A stretch of 64,000 nt of DNA from JALZUE01 sp051251725 (GCA_051251725.1 JBPOFN010000008.1:62001-126000), one strand, 5' to 3'; shown: positions 16,839-26,376, counted from the first letter of the stretch. The notes: generated by a model from the sequence alone, not told the origin. Program-made: numbers and translations.

Positions 16839-18608
16839 ATGCGTATTTATTTTACTGCTTGCTTAGCAGTAATGACGACATTGCTCAATTTTTCTGCTGC
16901 CGCGAATAAAGACACCAGCAATGTCGTTTTGATCTTAATTGATGACATTAGCCATTATGGCGTCACGGCTTATGGCGCTGATCGGATCAACTCTTACCGC
17001 AAGCGTTTTAGTGACGTGAAATTTTCAACACCTAATATTGACAAACTTGCCCACGAAGGTGTATTAGCTACCAACGCATTTGCTTATTCGTTATGTGAAA
17101 ACACCCGTGTTGCCATCATGAGTGGGAAAGAAAATAAGCGTAATTACATTCAACCAAAATCGCTACATGAATCAGATATCACGTTTGGCGATACCTTTAA
17201 AAGAGCCGGTTATAAAACCGGATTATTTGGTAAATGGAAACAAACTCGCGGCACTAAAACCAAAGCTGGAAATGATTATCTCTACCAATTTGGTTGGGAT
17301 GAATTTACTGCATTTGATGTAGTGCTCGCAAAAAACCGCTTTATTAATCCAGACTTAGTGATTAATGGCAAACCACATATTTATCATGACCGGACAGATC
17401 TTGACCCAGCAACCGGCCGCCGCTGGTATGGACCTGATATTGTTAATCGTAATGCTTTAAAATTTATCGATAAAAACAAAAATCAGCCGTTTTTTTTATA
17501 CTACCCAATGATGTTAATTCACGACAAACATCAGCCAACACCAGACACTATTCCGCGTTCAGCTTTTGATAACTTTCAAGAAAATAAAAAGCGCAAAGTA
17601 GCCATGGAAATCAGTGGCGATGATCATAAATATTTACCCGACATGATTAAATACATGGATAAGATGATCGGTAATGTCGTCAATAAATTAGAGCAATTAG
17701 GTCTAAGAGAAAATACCCTTATTGTCGTGGTCGGCGATAACGGCACAAAAGAGTCATTTGAACATGTATTTCCAGACGGCACACGTTATCCCGCTCGTAA
17801 AGGTGGTCATGCCGATAATGGCTTACATGTGCCATTGATTTTAAACCAGCCGCAAACCATCGCAGCCGGTCAAGGTGATCCCGCTAAGTACTATCAAGGT
17901 TTAGTCGATATTGTTGATATTTACCCAACCATTGCTGAAGCCGCTAACGTTAATATTCCCAATCAAGCAGATATTGACGGCATTAGTTTTTGGCCACAAA
18001 TGTTAGGTCAAGCAGACGAACCGCGCAAAGTTATTCATCATTGGGGCAATAACAATAACCATTATCAAGAAGATAAAGAGCGTGTGGTTTATGCTTTTAA
18101 TAAAGATTTTAAACGCTATGAAGCAAATGCTGATTTTCCAAACGGCCGCTTTTTTGATTTGCGTAGTGATCCGCTAGAGCGCGTGGGTGACAGCTATAAA
18201 GAATATAGATTTAAAGTATTGCGTTATACCGGATTAGCCATTGATACACTGACAAAAGAGCAAAAAAGCGCTTATGACATGCTCGGAGAGGTATTAGCAC
18301 AAAATCGCGTGGTCGAAATTAAAAATATCGCAATTAACAAAACCAAAAACCAATTATCCGTGCATGAAAAGCTCAGTTTGTCGGCGCAATTAAGTCCTAA
18401 AAACACCACCAGAAATGGTGTTATCTGGCAATCGAGTAACCCTAAGGTCGCCTCAATTAATAAGTTCGGCGAAGTGAGCGCACATCAAAAAGGTCAAACT
18501 ACCATTCATGTTTATTCATGGGCTGATGCCAAACCACTAGCGAATAACAAAAAACCTGAGTTTTTAACCTCAGGCGTTTCAGATTCTTTAACGATTTCAG
18601 TTAAATAA
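16839..18608 (+). CDS. Secreted sulfatase-family protein with Ig-like C-terminal domain and divergent active-site signature
   Basis: A 589-residue alkaline-phosphatase-fold sulfatase with an N-terminal signal peptide. Calcium-binding residues appear in VVLILIDDISHYG (D35-D36). The site that normally reads C-x-P/A-S/T-R here reads C86-E-N-T-R, so the Cys to be converted to formylglycine and the Arg are kept but the Pro/Ala is Asn. NTLIVVVGDNGTKESF supplies the later metal site. Residues from about 495 on (SPKNTTRNGVIWQSSNPKVA) look like a bacterial Ig-like (Big_2) domain, perhaps for glycan or surface binding. A second sulfatase follows after 26 bp, so they form an operon. The substrate is unknown; sulfated algal polysaccharide is plausible. 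Confidence 0.85.
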   Translation: MRIYFTACLAVMTTLLNFSAAANKDTSNVVLILIDDISHYGVTAYGADRINSYRKRFSDVKFSTPNIDKLAHEGVLATNAFAYSLCENTRVAIMSGKENKRNYIQPKSLHESDITFGDTFKRAGYKTGLFGKWKQTRGTKTKAGNDYLYQFGWDEFTAFDVVLAKNRFINPDLVINGKPHIYHDRTDLDPATGRRWYGPDIVNRNALKFIDKNKNQPFFLYYPMMLIHDKHQPTPDTIPRSAFDNFQENKKRKVAMEISGDDHKYLPDMIKYMDKMIGNVVNKLEQLGLRENTLIVVVGDNGTKESFEHVFPDGTRYPARKGGHADNGLHVPLILNQPQTIAAGQGDPAKYYQGLVDIVDIYPTIAEAANVNIPNQADIDGISFWPQMLGQADEPRKVIHHWGNNNNHYQEDKERVVYAFNKDFKRYEANADFPNGRFFDLRSDPLERVGDSYKEYRFKVLRYTGLAIDTLTKEQKSAYDMLGEVLAQNRVVEIKNIAINKTKNQLSVHEKLSLSAQLSPKNTTRNGVIWQSSNPKVASINKFGEVSAHQKGQTTIHVYSWADAKPLANNKKPEFLTSGVSDSLTISVK

Positions 18609-18634
18609 ATTAGCTTAAGATAGGAAAACAATAG

Positions 18635-20152
18635 ATGAATATAACAAATCCAATAAAATTAACCCTCATCGCTTTATGCTGTTCGTTTTCAGCAATATCA
18701 GCCGCAAAAACTGAACAACCGAACATTGTCATCATTATGGCCGATGATCTAGGTTTAGGCGATGTTAGCGCCTATCATCGCCAATATAGCGACAAACCAG
18801 TTGTCGCTGAAACACCGGCAATTGACGCTTTAGCCGCACAGGGAATGTCTTTTACTGATGCTCATTCGCCAACGGCTCTATGTGCGCCCACCCGATATTC
18901 AGTGATGAGCGGAAACTCAACCTATCGCGGTTACCGTCCTTGGGGCGTGTGGAGTACCTTTGATAAAACGGCGATCACGGCTGAAGATACCACCATTGGC
19001 CGAGTTGGCAAAAAAGCGGGTTACACGACCGGCTTTGTCGGTAAATGGCATATGGGTGGCACATTTAATCGCAAAGACGGTAGTCAATATAGCGGCGCTA
19101 AAGGCGGACCTAAAACCAAAGTTGTTGATGTCAGTAAATGGGTTGCAGGCACACCAGAAGAAATTGGCTTCGATTATGACTTTACTGTTCCTTCAGGCGT
19201 TCAAGGGCCAATGTATATTGCCTATGAGAATTCCGTTTGGTATCCATTACATAAAGACTCAAAAATTGATTATATTGATGAACACAGTGCGATAGATAAA
19301 AAGTTTGTTGCTGATAAAGGTCCAGGTATGGGAGAAACCCATTGGGATGCCCGTAAACTTAATATGTTATTGGCCGACAAAGCCACTGACTTTATTAAAC
19401 GCAGCGCCGGTGACAAGCCTTTCTTATTAAACTATTGGAGCCCTGCGGTTCATATTCCGCATACACCACCAAAAACAATTAACGGCGTTAAAATTGAAGG
19501 CACTACGCCAACTAATCATCTAGATATGAACCGAGTATTAGACATTGAAGTGGCTAGAATAATTCAAGCGCTAAAAGATGCCGGTGAATATGAAAACACC
19601 TTGATTATCTTCACCTCAGATAATGGCGGTATCGGTAATGAATTTGAACAAAAGGCCGGCCATTTTTCATCAGGTCCTTATAGTGGCAGAAAAAACTCAC
19701 CGTTAGAAGGCGGACATCGTGTTCCGTTTATTGCCGTTTGGCCGGGGAAAATCACACCCAATTCGGTTAATCATACGTTAGTCAACGGCACTGATATTGT
19801 GGCGACCATTGCCGCATTAACTAAGGTGAAACTTAACGAAAAACAAGCAAAAGACTCATGGAATATTTTGCCGGCATTTTTAGAGCAGCCCTTTACTGAG
19901 CGTAAAATACTAATGCAGCAAGCCGGTAGTCAAAATCAATTGATGTTACGTGACGGTGATTGGAAGTTGATCATACAATCAAATAACAAGGTCACTAAAC
20001 GAGAAATCCAAGCGCTTTATAACTTAAAAGATGATCCGAAAGAAAAGAATAATTTAGCCAAAAAAGCAAAATATAAAGCGCGCGCCCAAGCGATGTTTGA
20101 ACAATATTGGCAAATACGTGAATCTGGTGAGCGCACAGCGCCAGTGTTATAA
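18635..20152 (+). CDS. Secreted arylsulfatase-family sulfatase
   Basis: A 505-residue sulfatase with a signal peptide ending near ISAA. The metal site IVIIMADDLGLGDV is present, and the formylglycine signature C83-A-P-T-R is canonical (CxPxR). TLIIFTSDNGG is the second metal segment, and SPAVHIPHTPP carries His residues of the active site. It hydrolyses a sulfate ester, probably on a sugar, in the periplasm or outside. It needs a maturase (FGE or anSME), neither of which is in this window. It is co-transcribed with the preceding divergent sulfatase. Confidence 0.92.
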   Translation: MNITNPIKLTLIALCCSFSAISAAKTEQPNIVIIMADDLGLGDVSAYHRQYSDKPVVAETPAIDALAAQGMSFTDAHSPTALCAPTRYSVMSGNSTYRGYRPWGVWSTFDKTAITAEDTTIGRVGKKAGYTTGFVGKWHMGGTFNRKDGSQYSGAKGGPKTKVVDVSKWVAGTPEEIGFDYDFTVPSGVQGPMYIAYENSVWYPLHKDSKIDYIDEHSAIDKKFVADKGPGMGETHWDARKLNMLLADKATDFIKRSAGDKPFLLNYWSPAVHIPHTPPKTINGVKIEGTTPTNHLDMNRVLDIEVARIIQALKDAGEYENTLIIFTSDNGGIGNEFEQKAGHFSSGPYSGRKNSPLEGGHRVPFIAVWPGKITPNSVNHTLVNGTDIVATIAALTKVKLNEKQAKDSWNILPAFLEQPFTERKILMQQAGSQNQLMLRDGDWKLIIQSNNKVTKREIQALYNLKDDPKEKNNLAKKAKYKARAQAMFEQYWQIRESGERTAPVL

Positions 20153-20218
20153 AAAATAACAATAAGAAAAATTAAGCAGAGTAAATCCGAGTCTTCGCTA
20201 CATAATTTAATATAGCGT

Positions 20219-21277
20219 TCAGGCTCGGCTTTGCTTTATCTTGCTTAAGGCTTGAGCTAATCGCGGCAAATGCTCACTCAGCGCGATGCCAAAACGTAAC
20301 TTGTCTTCCTCGTCAGATAAACGAACATAAATCCCCTGTAAACATAACTGGTGATAAAATATTTTTGCCAGATTAGTTTGCTGATGATCTTTATTAGCAG
20401 CTTGACAAAAGCTTACCGTTAAAAATAAATCAGTCCCCTTAATATCAGCAATAATGTCTTGCCCAAGCACTTGCCATAATAAGGTTTCTTGGGCGTTACG
20501 CAGTTTTGCCAAAGTAGCTCTTTGCTGTTGTTGCCATGGTTGATCTGCTAATGCCTGTTCCGCGATAAATTGTGCAGGGCCATTCACTTGCCAAGGCCCT
20601 AAGTGTGCTGAAAAAACATCTCGCCAATACGGCGAAGCGACTAAAAAACCAATACGAATACCCGCTAAACCAAAAAACTTACCAAATGAGCGCAGTACTA
20701 AAGTATGGCTATTTTCGACCAGCGAAGCCATCGCATGTTCTGGCTCGAAAACATCAATAAAGGCTTCATCGACCACCAATAAACCATCAAGTTTTTTTAG
20801 TCTATCTTGATAAGCCCTTAACTCTGTTTTCGGAAAATGGCAGCCGCTGGGATTATTCGGGTTAATCACCACCAAGACACTATTTTTCGCTAACCTATCT
20901 ATTTCAGGTAAAGCTTGCTGATAAAAACACAGTTGATAGCCCGCCTTTTGCCATGCCTGCTGATGTTCTTGATAACCTCGCTCAGGTAAATACACTTTTT
21001 TAGCAAGCGGATTATGCTGCTGCCAAAGAGCTGGCAGGGATTTAATAATGGCTTGGCTACCATTGGTAACTAAAATATCTTGGCATTGATAATAATGTTT
21101 AGCGGCGCTAATTAAGCCAGTACTTTTTTGCGGCAGTTGCTGCCACAGCGCCAGCGGAATATCAGGTACGGGGTAACTAAGTGGCGCAATACCGGTCGAT
21201 AAATCAAGCCAGCCAGATAGCGAGATATTATATTGCTTAGCAATTTTTTGTAATTGACCACCGTGTACTAGGGTCAT
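20219..21277 (-). CDS. cobD: L-threonine-O-3-phosphate decarboxylase-like aminotransferase (cobalamin)
   Basis: A PLP-dependent fold-type I enzyme of 352 residues from the ATG at 21277 (MTLVHGGQL). HGGQLQKIAKQYNI and LDLSTGIAPLSYP are characteristic of CobD/CobC proteins that make (R)-1-amino-2-propanol phosphate, the linker of cobalamin. The PLP Lys is in LRSFGKFFGLAGIRIGF, and VVINPNNPSGC is present. The longer frame to 21346 overlaps cbiB and is less likely. It is the last gene of a minus-strand arm after the phosphatase and cbiB. The symbol follows Salmonella usage. Confidence 0.87.
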   Translation of the reverse strand: MTLVHGGQLQKIAKQYNISLSGWLDLSTGIAPLSYPVPDIPLALWQQLPQKSTGLISAAKHYYQCQDILVTNGSQAIIKSLPALWQQHNPLAKKVYLPERGYQEHQQAWQKAGYQLCFYQQALPEIDRLAKNSVLVVINPNNPSGCHFPKTELRAYQDRLKKLDGLLVVDEAFIDVFEPEHAMASLVENSHTLVLRSFGKFFGLAGIRIGFLVASPYWRDVFSAHLGPWQVNGPAQFIAEQALADQPWQQQQRATLAKLRNAQETLLWQVLGQDIIADIKGTDLFLTVSFCQAANKDHQQTNLAKIFYHQLCLQGIYVRLSDEEDKLRFGIALSEHLPRLAQALSKIKQSRA

Positions 21278-21303
21278 ATAAAAAACGCCTCGATAATTAT
21301 CAT

Positions 21304-22344
21304 TTAAACAAGCCCATGAACAAATAAAATATTCAGTGTTTGCCAAGCAAAACTAAGCCCTAACAATAACACGGCTGCGCGCCTGACAAGGGTAACACTG
21401 TTAGGAATATCATCTAAGGTTACCGCCTTACCCTTGCCTAAGGTAACTGAGTGTACTTCAGTACCATGATAACTGGCTGAGCCGCCTAAAGTCCGCTGCA
21501 TAACGGATGCGCCAGCCGCCATCACCCAGCCACCATTGTGACTTTTATAACGATTACCCTGCCGGTAAGCATTTTTAATACTGAGCATAAACTGACCCTG
21601 AATTGCGTACAAAAAGGTACAGCACTTACCACTAAAAAATCCAAGTAAATCATCGAGCCGAGCACTAGCATAACCAAAGCTATTATATTGCGGGTTTCTG
21701 TAACCCCACATCGCGTCCAAAGTATTCGCAAAGCGATGAATGATCACTAGTGGCGCACCGCCAATTAAATAATAGATAATAGAAGCGATGACTGAGTCGT
21801 GACCATTTTCTAACATGGATTCTGTTGTTGCCCGCGCCATAGCAGCTGACGACAGCGTTTTCGTCTCCCTACTCACTAGATAACCAGTGTAATATCTAGC
21901 AGTATCCAAATACCCCATTTTAAGGGGGCGATAAACCTGCATAGCATGTTTGTATAAGCTATTAAGCCCTATCGCTAAATAAAGTACTACAGCATCAAGT
22001 GTTAACTGCCAATACCAAACAAAATCATTTAAAAAGGTGAAATAAAGCAGCGGTATCGGCGTTACTAAAAGCAGCCAAGCACCAGCACCTAAACTTGCTT
22101 TATAAATTGAAAATGATGCTAATTCAGTGGCATGGCGATCAGGATTAACTAACAAGGCTAATCGCTGGGCAAGCCCACCAAAACCAACCAAATAATGATA
22201 TTTTTTAGCTTCACCAAGATAATGATCTAATATCAGCGCCAGCAAAATAGTCAATGACAGCGCATAACAAGGCAACACTGAGAGCAAACCATCAATATTC
22301 AAATAACTTGCTACACTTTCAGAGCTAGTCGCATTCATTTGCAT
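21304..22344 (-). CDS. cbiB: Adenosylcobinamide-phosphate synthase
   Basis: CbiB is an inner-membrane enzyme joining adenosylcobyric acid to aminopropanol or its phosphate. The 346-residue protein has several membrane spans and carries ARATTESMLENGHDSVIASI, typical of the family's conserved R-x-x-x-E-S-x-x-E-N-x-x-D motif. Its partner for making the aminopropanol phosphate lies directly downstream, and the CobC-like phosphatase lies upstream. Confidence 0.93.
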   Translation of the reverse strand: MQMNATSSESVASYLNIDGLLSVLPCYALSLTILLALILDHYLGEAKKYHYLVGFGGLAQRLALLVNPDRHATELASFSIYKASLGAGAWLLLVTPIPLLYFTFLNDFVWYWQLTLDAVVLYLAIGLNSLYKHAMQVYRPLKMGYLDTARYYTGYLVSRETKTLSSAAMARATTESMLENGHDSVIASIIYYLIGGAPLVIIHRFANTLDAMWGYRNPQYNSFGYASARLDDLLGFFSGKCCTFLYAIQGQFMLSIKNAYRQGNRYKSHNGGWVMAAGASVMQRTLGGSASYHGTEVHSVTLGKGKAVTLDDIPNSVTLVRRAAVLLLGLSFAWQTLNILFVHGLV

Positions 22345-22371
22345 TTTTAAAATCCATTGTCAGTGTACAAA

Positions 22372-22962
22372 CTATATTGGCAACATCGCGTATTGAAATT
22401 CGGCCTTATCGTGATCATAACTTAATTCCCAAAGACAGCCGTTGGCAAATAAACGATAAGCATTTCCTTGGCAGCGCTGACCTAATAATAAAAGCAAACA
22501 ACGTAATGCCTCACCATGAAAAATAACTAAAATACTTTTCCCGATATTTTTTTGGCTGATAGTTGTAATTGCATTTAGCATGCGTTCACCACATTTAATT
22601 GCACTTTCTCCGCCTATGGGCGCAACATCAGTGAATTTATGCAGTATTTCATCGTAGTTATTTTCTGCTGTCAGTGCCGTTAATTGCTGTCCCTGCCAAG
22701 CACCTAAGTTGCGCTCACTTAGCTTATTATTAATTTCGCACTTAACAGTTAACATGTTTTGGCAAATTTGAGCGGTCGCAACTGCACGGCCAAGCGCAGA
22801 CGATATAATAAGATCAATCGACTTATCCGCCAGTCTTCTGGCTACTTGCTGTGACTGCTCTTTTCCCAAACAGGTTAAGTCGCTGTCGAGCTGGCCCTGA
22901 AAGCGTTGTTCTTTATTCCAGAGCGTTTCACCGTGGCGAGCCAAATAAAATTTTGTCTTCAT
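22372..22962 (-). CDS. cobC: Histidine phosphatase, probable alpha-ribazole phosphatase
   Basis: A 196-residue protein of the phosphoglycerate mutase-like superfamily. The catalytic histidine lies in LARHGETLWNKEQRFQGQLD, and VIFHGEALRCLL holds the second His. Such enzymes remove the 5'-phosphate from alpha-ribazole phosphate or adenosylcobalamin phosphate. That role is inferred from its position at the head of a cbiB-cobD operon; the fold alone does not settle it. Confidence 0.8.
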   Translation of the reverse strand: MKTKFYLARHGETLWNKEQRFQGQLDSDLTCLGKEQSQQVARRLADKSIDLIISSALGRAVATAQICQNMLTVKCEINNKLSERNLGAWQGQQLTALTAENNYDEILHKFTDVAPIGGESAIKCGERMLNAITTISQKNIGKSILVIFHGEALRCLLLLLGQRCQGNAYRLFANGCLWELSYDHDKAEFQYAMLPI

Positions 22963-23104
22963 TTCTTTCTTCTATCATTTTAGCGACGCGCAGGATAACT
23001 AAATCATGCGCTTGGTTCAATTGCATTTGTAACCGCTGTTATCAGCGTCAAACATTATCTCGTTGAAACTACCGGAAATTTCACGTACTATCAGCGCCGA
23101 TTTA

Positions 23105-23287
23105 GGTGTCTTCAAAGCTTTTAAAGCTTAAATGAAGGTGAAACGTGAAACTGGTTAAATACCAGTACTGCCCCCGCAACGGTAACTGTGAGCTGCAACA
23201 AAAACCACTGTATTAACTAACGCTTTGTTAGTGATAAATATGGGAAGGTGTTGCAATAGCGATGAACAGAAGTCCGGAGACCGGCCT
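23105..23287 (+). ncRNA. Cobalamin (AdoCbl) riboswitch
   Basis: The segment begins with TTAGGTGTCTTC and holds GGTGAAAC, a CCCCCGCAACGGTAA core, TGGGAAGGTG, and the conserved B12 box GAAGTCCGGAGACCGGCC near 23269-23286. These are the expected elements in the expected order for a cobalamin riboswitch. It would lower expression of the plus-strand operon beginning with the BtuM-like gene when adenosylcobalamin is abundant. Confidence 0.92.
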
Positions 23288-23305
23288 AAATTTACTCGAC
23301 AACTG

Positions 23306-23471
23306 CGGTGGGCGGTGATTCAGAGACTAGTAAATAAATTTTTATCACTACGATAAGAAATAAACCGGTATCAATTACTGCGATAATATTAGACATGATT
23401 ATGTTGATATATTATTAGCCGATACCGAACTAGCGGACGATATTTTGTCGTGACCCCACCGTTTATTTACT
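23306..23471 (+). promoter_or_regulatory. Long structured expression platform after the riboswitch
   Basis: A long-range pairing is visible: CGGTGGG (23306-23312) with CCCACCG (23455-23461), and AGTAAATAAA (23329-23338) with TTTATTTACT (23462-23471). Nested inside is CGGTATC (23366-23372) with GATACCG (23421-23427). The two outer arms cannot all form in one simple nested stem, so they may be alternatives. The outer arm ends about 45 bp before the BtuM start. No standard terminator T tract is seen. Confidence 0.5.
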
Positions 23472-23514
23472 AACTTTGATTTCCTACACCGTTAATTTAA
23501 TTAATGGAAATATT

Positions 23515-24153
23515 ATGAAATCAATTTCAATAAAATCACCGCTGAACTTACCTAAACCGGCAACCTCGCTGATCGCCATTTTTGTCTTATTAACCTTGTT
23601 AATGTTAGCAACGCGCACTCATCATTTTTCTGCTTTTGATCAACTGCCGAGCGCTTCTATTGCCATCTTTTTTCTTGCCGGCATGTATCTACGCAGCCTA
23701 AAAAGCTTTTGGTTCTTTTATATTCTTTCCATTGTTATCGATTTAGCCTCATCTTATTATCGCGGCCAGCTAGGTGATTGCCTCACCGTCTCATATCCGG
23801 CCTTAGCATTTAGTTATGCTGCCATGTTTGCTGCTGGCTTTTATAGCCGCGCTAACTGGTTAAAACAACCTGCAGTACTAAATATTGCTTTGAATGTGCT
23901 TAAAATTTGCATCGCTTTATTTGTTGCCAGTTCAATTGCTTTTTTAATTTCAAATGGAAGCTATTACCTATTTTCTGGCAAATTCCCTGAGCCAAACTGG
24001 GCCGAATATACCTTACGCGTTGATAAATATTACTTTCGCTCAATCTCTAATCCTGTTTTTTATGTTATTTGTGCTGTCGTTATTGATGTCACTGTTAGCC
24101 GTTTTTTATCTGCCCAAGCACTAAAAAACCCGCAAAACAGCACGTCTGTTTAA
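23515..24153 (+). CDS. BtuM-like vitamin B12 membrane transporter
   Basis: A 212-residue membrane protein with about six hydrophobic segments. LPSASIAIFFLAGMYLRSL is followed by QLGDCLTVSYPALAFSYAA, which resembles the BtuM family of solitary ECF S-component-like cobalamin transporters. In the known member a Cys on this loop is an axial ligand to cobalt; Cys89 sits in the corresponding context here. Location behind a cobalamin riboswitch strongly supports corrinoid transport. The ATG at 23515 is preferred over the one at 23476, which adds a 13-residue leader inside the structured region. Confidence 0.75.
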   Translation: MKSISIKSPLNLPKPATSLIAIFVLLTLLMLATRTHHFSAFDQLPSASIAIFFLAGMYLRSLKSFWFFYILSIVIDLASSYYRGQLGDCLTVSYPALAFSYAAMFAAGFYSRANWLKQPAVLNIALNVLKICIALFVASSIAFLISNGSYYLFSGKFPEPNWAEYTLRVDKYYFRSISNPVFYVICAVVIDVTVSRFLSAQALKNPQNSTSV

Positions 24154-24193
24154 TCGTTAGTGTTAACAAAAACTTAATCAATAAGGCAGTATC

Positions 24194-25636
24194 ATGACTA
24201 AAAACGCCCTCACTCATTCAGCGTTTACCAATCCGCTTGCATACCAAAAAGGGACTGGCGTTTTATGTCCTGCCCTTATTATTTCTGCGCCATCTTCAGG
24301 CTCAGGAAAAACCACAGTAACGGCGGCATTGGCTCGATACCACCGCAACCAAGGTAAAAAAGTGACGGTATTTAAAGTTGGACCTGACTTTATTGACCCA
24401 ATGATCCTACGCCAAGCAAGCGGCGAATTAGTTTACCAATTAGATTTATGGTTAGTGGGTGAAAAAGACTGTCGTGAATTGTTATTTTCGGCAGCAAAAG
24501 AATCTGACCTGATATTGATTGAAGGCGTGATGGGTTTATTCGATGGTACACCGAGCAGTGCTGATATTGCCCAATACTTTAATATTCCGGTACTCGGTGT
24601 TATTGACGCATCTGCGATGGCACAAACTTTTGCGGCGGTAACTTTTGGCTTAGCAAACTATCGTAAGGGCTTACCTTTTGCCGGCGTTATTGCCAACAGA
24701 GTCAACACCCCAAGGCATATGGAGATATTGGCAACGGCATTACAACCTGAATTAAGCAGTGAGTTAAGTGAAGAACAAAGCTCAGCACCTACCTTTTTTG
24801 GCCGGATCCCTAAAGACGCTGACATTACTTTACCAGAACGACACTTAGGCTTAGTGCAAGCACAAGAACTTGCCGATATTGATCAACAATTAGATAAAGC
24901 GGCCAGCCACATAGCTAATACCAAATTAGTAGACTTACCAGCCGCGGTCGAATTTTTTACCGAACACCCAGTAAAGTTCGACGGCGATGATGAAAAAGCA
25001 TTAGCGAATACGCGAATTGCTATCGTAAAAGACAAAGCCTTTAGCTTTATTTATGAAGCCAATATCGCATTTTTAAAACAATCGGGGGCAGAAATCATCT
25101 ATTGCTCGGCACTCAATGATGAATGTTTACCTGATTGTGACGTGCTCTACCTTCCAGGCGGCTACCCTGAATTGTATGCGGTACAACTGGTAGAAAACAC
25201 CGGCTTTATTCAAAGCCTAAAAGCTTTTGCCAACGCCAACAAACCGATTATTGCTGAATGTGGTGGCATGCTTTATTTATTAGATGAATTAACCGATTTA
25301 AACCAACAAAAATTGACCATGGCTGGTTTATTACCCGGCACCGCGGCAATGCAGAAAAAGCTCGCAGCCATTGGCTCACAATACGCCGACATTGCTTTAT
25401 TTAATTTAGCTAAAAATAATGATGACACGCAAAACATCATGCGCGGTCATAGCTTTCATTATTCGAGCGCTGAAATAAAGTTAGCGCCGATCAGCCAAAC
25501 CATTCACCATCCGTCAAAACGTTTAGGTGAATATATTTATCAACATGGCAATATTATCGCCTCTTATATGCATTGGTATTTACCCAGCAACCCCGCATTG
25601 GCCATTAAGCTTTTTGATAAAAACAGAAGGTTATAA
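24194..25636 (+). CDS. cbiA: Cobyrinic acid a,c-diamide synthase
   Basis: CbiA (CobB in aerobic naming) amidates the a and c side chains of cobyrinate with glutamine and ATP. The 480-residue protein opens with the P-loop APSSGSGKTTVTAALA, followed by LILIEGVMGLFDGTPSSADI. The C-terminal glutamine amidotransferase domain includes YLPGGYPELYA and the nucleophile Cys in AECGGMLYLLDEL, with HSFHYS near the end. It follows the BtuM-like gene by 40 bp under the same riboswitch. Confidence 0.95.
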   Translation: MTKNALTHSAFTNPLAYQKGTGVLCPALIISAPSSGSGKTTVTAALARYHRNQGKKVTVFKVGPDFIDPMILRQASGELVYQLDLWLVGEKDCRELLFSAAKESDLILIEGVMGLFDGTPSSADIAQYFNIPVLGVIDASAMAQTFAAVTFGLANYRKGLPFAGVIANRVNTPRHMEILATALQPELSSELSEEQSSAPTFFGRIPKDADITLPERHLGLVQAQELADIDQQLDKAASHIANTKLVDLPAAVEFFTEHPVKFDGDDEKALANTRIAIVKDKAFSFIYEANIAFLKQSGAEIIYCSALNDECLPDCDVLYLPGGYPELYAVQLVENTGFIQSLKAFANANKPIIAECGGMLYLLDELTDLNQQKLTMAGLLPGTAAMQKKLAAIGSQYADIALFNLAKNNDDTQNIMRGHSFHYSSAEIKLAPISQTIHHPSKRLGEYIYQHGNIIASYMHWYLPSNPALAIKLFDKNRRL

Positions 25637-25743
25637 CCACATAAAAGGAGAAACAAATAAGACTTTTTTGACTGCAGCGATTAATTGTTGCTAATGGTAA
25701 TTATCAAGTTCAACAAACGAGCGATTTTAGTATCTAAGGATTT

Positions 25744-26376
25744 ATGATGACCGACGAAAAACAACCAATGCAAGTATCGACAGCTGAAGAACAAAAACAC
25801 CAAGCTAGGCAGCAAAAAATAAAAGAAAATGTCGACAAACGTATTGCGAAAGCAACGGAAGAACGCGGTGTCTTGGTGGTTATAACCGGCAATGGCAAAG
25901 GCAAAAGCACTTCCGGTTTTGGCACTGTACTTAGAGCATTAGGTCACGGCTTAAAACCTGGTATTGTGCAGTTTATTAAAGGTACAAAGTGGCAATGTGG
26001 CGAGCTCAATATTTTGAAACAATTTCCAATTGAACACTACGTGATGGGCACAGGTTTTACTTGGGAAACGCAAAATAAAGCAACCGATATCGCTGCTGCG
26101 CAAAAGGCATGGCATAAAACGAAAGAAATGCTCTGTAATCCTGAACTGGATATCGTCTTACTTGATGAAATGACTTATATGGTGAAATACGGCTACATCG
26201 AACTTGATGAGATTATTGAAGCGCTAAATAATCGCCCTAAAATGCAACATGTATTAATTACCGGACGGGCCTGTCATCGACGAATCATTGAACTAGCCGA
26301 TACCGTGTCAGAAGTACAACCGATCAAACATGCATTTAAAATCGGCGTAAAAGCGCAAAAAGGCTTAGATTGGTAA
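25744..26376 (+). CDS. cobO: Cob(I)yrinic acid a,c-diamide adenosyltransferase
   Basis: CobO/BtuR transfers the 5'-deoxyadenosyl group from ATP to the reduced cobalt of corrinoids. The 210-residue length is normal. VVITGNGKGKSTSGFGTVLRA is the family P-loop, and IVLLDEMTYMVKYGY and VLITGRACHRRIIELAD are also typical. It is the last gene of the plus-strand cobalamin operon, 107 bp after cbiA. It may serve both synthesis and salvage. Confidence 0.95.
   Translation: MMTDEKQPMQVSTAEEQKHQARQQKIKENVDKRIAKATEERGVLVVITGNGKGKSTSGFGTVLRALGHGLKPGIVQFIKGTKWQCGELNILKQFPIEHYVMGTGFTWETQNKATDIAAAQKAWHKTKEMLCNPELDIVLLDEMTYMVKYGYIELDEIIEALNNRPKMQHVLITGRACHRRIIELADTVSEVQPIKHAFKIGVKAQKGLDW

Noticed and set aside
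22963..23100. Possible second cobalamin riboswitch for the minus-strand cobC-cbiB-cobD arm
   Set aside because: No B12 box or core elements are visible on the minus strand in this stretch.
25637..25743. AAGGAG-like site after cbiA as the start of a small gene
   Set aside because: No ATG at proper spacing opens a frame of useful length before cobO.
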